Assembly (NCBI GenBank): GCA_000934455.1
Contig: KN883517.1
Location: forward strand, 81,108-111,873
Length of the DNA stretch: 30,766 nucleotides
Direction: 5' to 3'
DNA from: Apostichopus parvimensis
Taxonomy: Eukaryota > Echinodermata > Holothuroidea > Aspidochirotida > Stichopodidae
Of this stretch, positions 29,753-30,766 are shown in pieces; positions within the stretch are counted from its first letter, which is position 1; every line of letters begins with the position of its first letter. Both the position numbers and the translations under genes were made by a program. The notes below the pieces were generated by a model, which saw only the letters and a list, made by a program, of their open reading frames with translations, did not search any database and was not told the origin of the DNA.

Positions 29753-30766
29753 AAGAACGGGATTGATAAATTGTACCGTTTGTATTAGAAACCATTACTT
29801 CATCTAGCCAAGGATCTGCAGAATTATTAGTCTCCAGTAGTTCTTGATTCAGTGGTCCATATTCAATTCATGTTGAGTTTTCAGGAACTATTACCAGTTA
29901 TGCAACGAGTCAGGACTAGAGTAACTAAATTTCAGAGAAATTAAGTAACTCAAACACAAGTTCATGGACAGTTTTCCCATAGATCTAGGTAATGCAGTGA
30001 CTCAAGTCCAAGAGTCAACTCAAAGTACGTTTCATAAAAGTGATATCTTGATTAAGAATCGAGTCCAATCATTGTGATATGTAATATTGTAAAGCAAGGT
30101 TCTTGTCACAACTTAAAGAAAAGGTTATGTTGGTTATAGGAAACTTGAAGCTTTTGAAAAAAAGGTACCAGCTACATGATATTTTAAGCAGCTAAACAAA
30201 TCACAATAATATATTCCATATTTGTTGGGTGGGTGGGGGCACAGTCCACACTCCACACAACCCATGGGTTTATGCCTTAGGGAGGAAAAAAGGTTTTTAA
30301 GCTACAGAAATCGAAAAGTGTACTGTTTCATCAATAGGTGCTGTTCTTTTTAAGAAAAGGGGCTCTTTAGAGGTTCCCTGTCACTGTGAACCCCCCCCCC
30401 CCACACATTCTTCAGACTAGAAAGTTTTTCTATAGAATGTTGTAAACATTTTCATCTTTGTGTTAGAACATTTTCATCTTCATAAGGTTCACATGATAAG
30501 GTTTGAAAAATCACTCAGACCTTCTTACTTAATAGAGAGCATTTATGGAGGGGATGGACATTGAAAGCGGATGGTATGAAATGTAAACCCCATTTTTCAA
30601 ACGCCACATTAAAAAAAGGACGTCAGCAGAAACTTGCGTGTAGACCTAATTATAGCCTAAATATGCATCAGAATGCACTATTTCATATCCAGAATTTAAG
30701 CAAGAATTATAGTATTTTTCATAGCTCATTACTGTAACTCATGGAATATGTCAGTAAATTTCGACG
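29753..30766. other. Intergenic DNA to the window end
   Basis: No gene recognised. Contains a G-rich patch (30226-30240), a C-run (30391-30403) and a small duplication of aacattttcatctt near 30447-30482. Confidence 0.5.

Overview
This is an AT-rich eukaryotic window with intron-split genes, long non-coding stretches, microsatellites, DNA-transposon remnants, a tRNA-derived repeat and a Penelope-like retroelement fragment. That mix fits an invertebrate animal genome. A marine deuterostome such as an echinoderm is my guess, but nothing here proves it. No bacterial, plasmid or phage features were seen. A 380-bp run of N (10740-11119) marks an assembly gap.

Left part (1-13.6 kb). Three 3' coding exons of a plus-strand gene (2781-2880, 3384-3775, 4926-5397) join in a consistent frame. 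They encode about 320 residues of Pro/Ser-rich and then acidic, probably disordered C-terminal tail that I cannot assign to a family. Its 5' exons are not recognised and probably lie left of the window. Skipping the middle exon would shift exon 4 into a second short reading frame. The rest holds introns, possible 3' UTR, simple repeats and two degenerate inverted-repeat elements (about 1935-2289 and 6938-7529).

Central and right part (13.6-27.2 kb, minus strand). Splice-site and phase analysis supports one multi-exon gene from an ATG at 27154 to a TGA at 13906. It encodes an RBR (RING1-IBR-RING2) E3 ubiquitin ligase with an Ariadne-like helical C-terminus, a UIM-like motif and a basic, possibly nuclear-localising patch. 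The three exons encoding the whole catalytic RBR module occur twice in tandem, in units 15881-19037 and 19041-22021. Each three-exon block is 732 nt, starts and ends in phase 0, and keeps every zinc ligand and the RING2 catalytic cysteine. The gene could therefore encode a 982-residue single-RBR protein using either module, or a 1226-residue protein with two complete RBR modules. The copies differ at about 9 of 732 coding positions, 3 of them amino-acid changing. This is the most interesting feature of the window. Its introns also carry a tRNA-Thr-like SINE head (duplicated with the module) and a clean hAT-type MITE with a perfect 8-bp target duplication.

Right end (27.2-30.8 kb). The presumed first coding exon overlaps a near-perfect 39-bp palindrome and a short overlapping uORF. 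Beyond it lie a frameshifted GIY-YIG remnant of a Penelope-like element followed by a 250-bp pyrimidine tract, and a duplicated repeat whose first copy is split by a 362-bp MITE while the second preserves the empty site.
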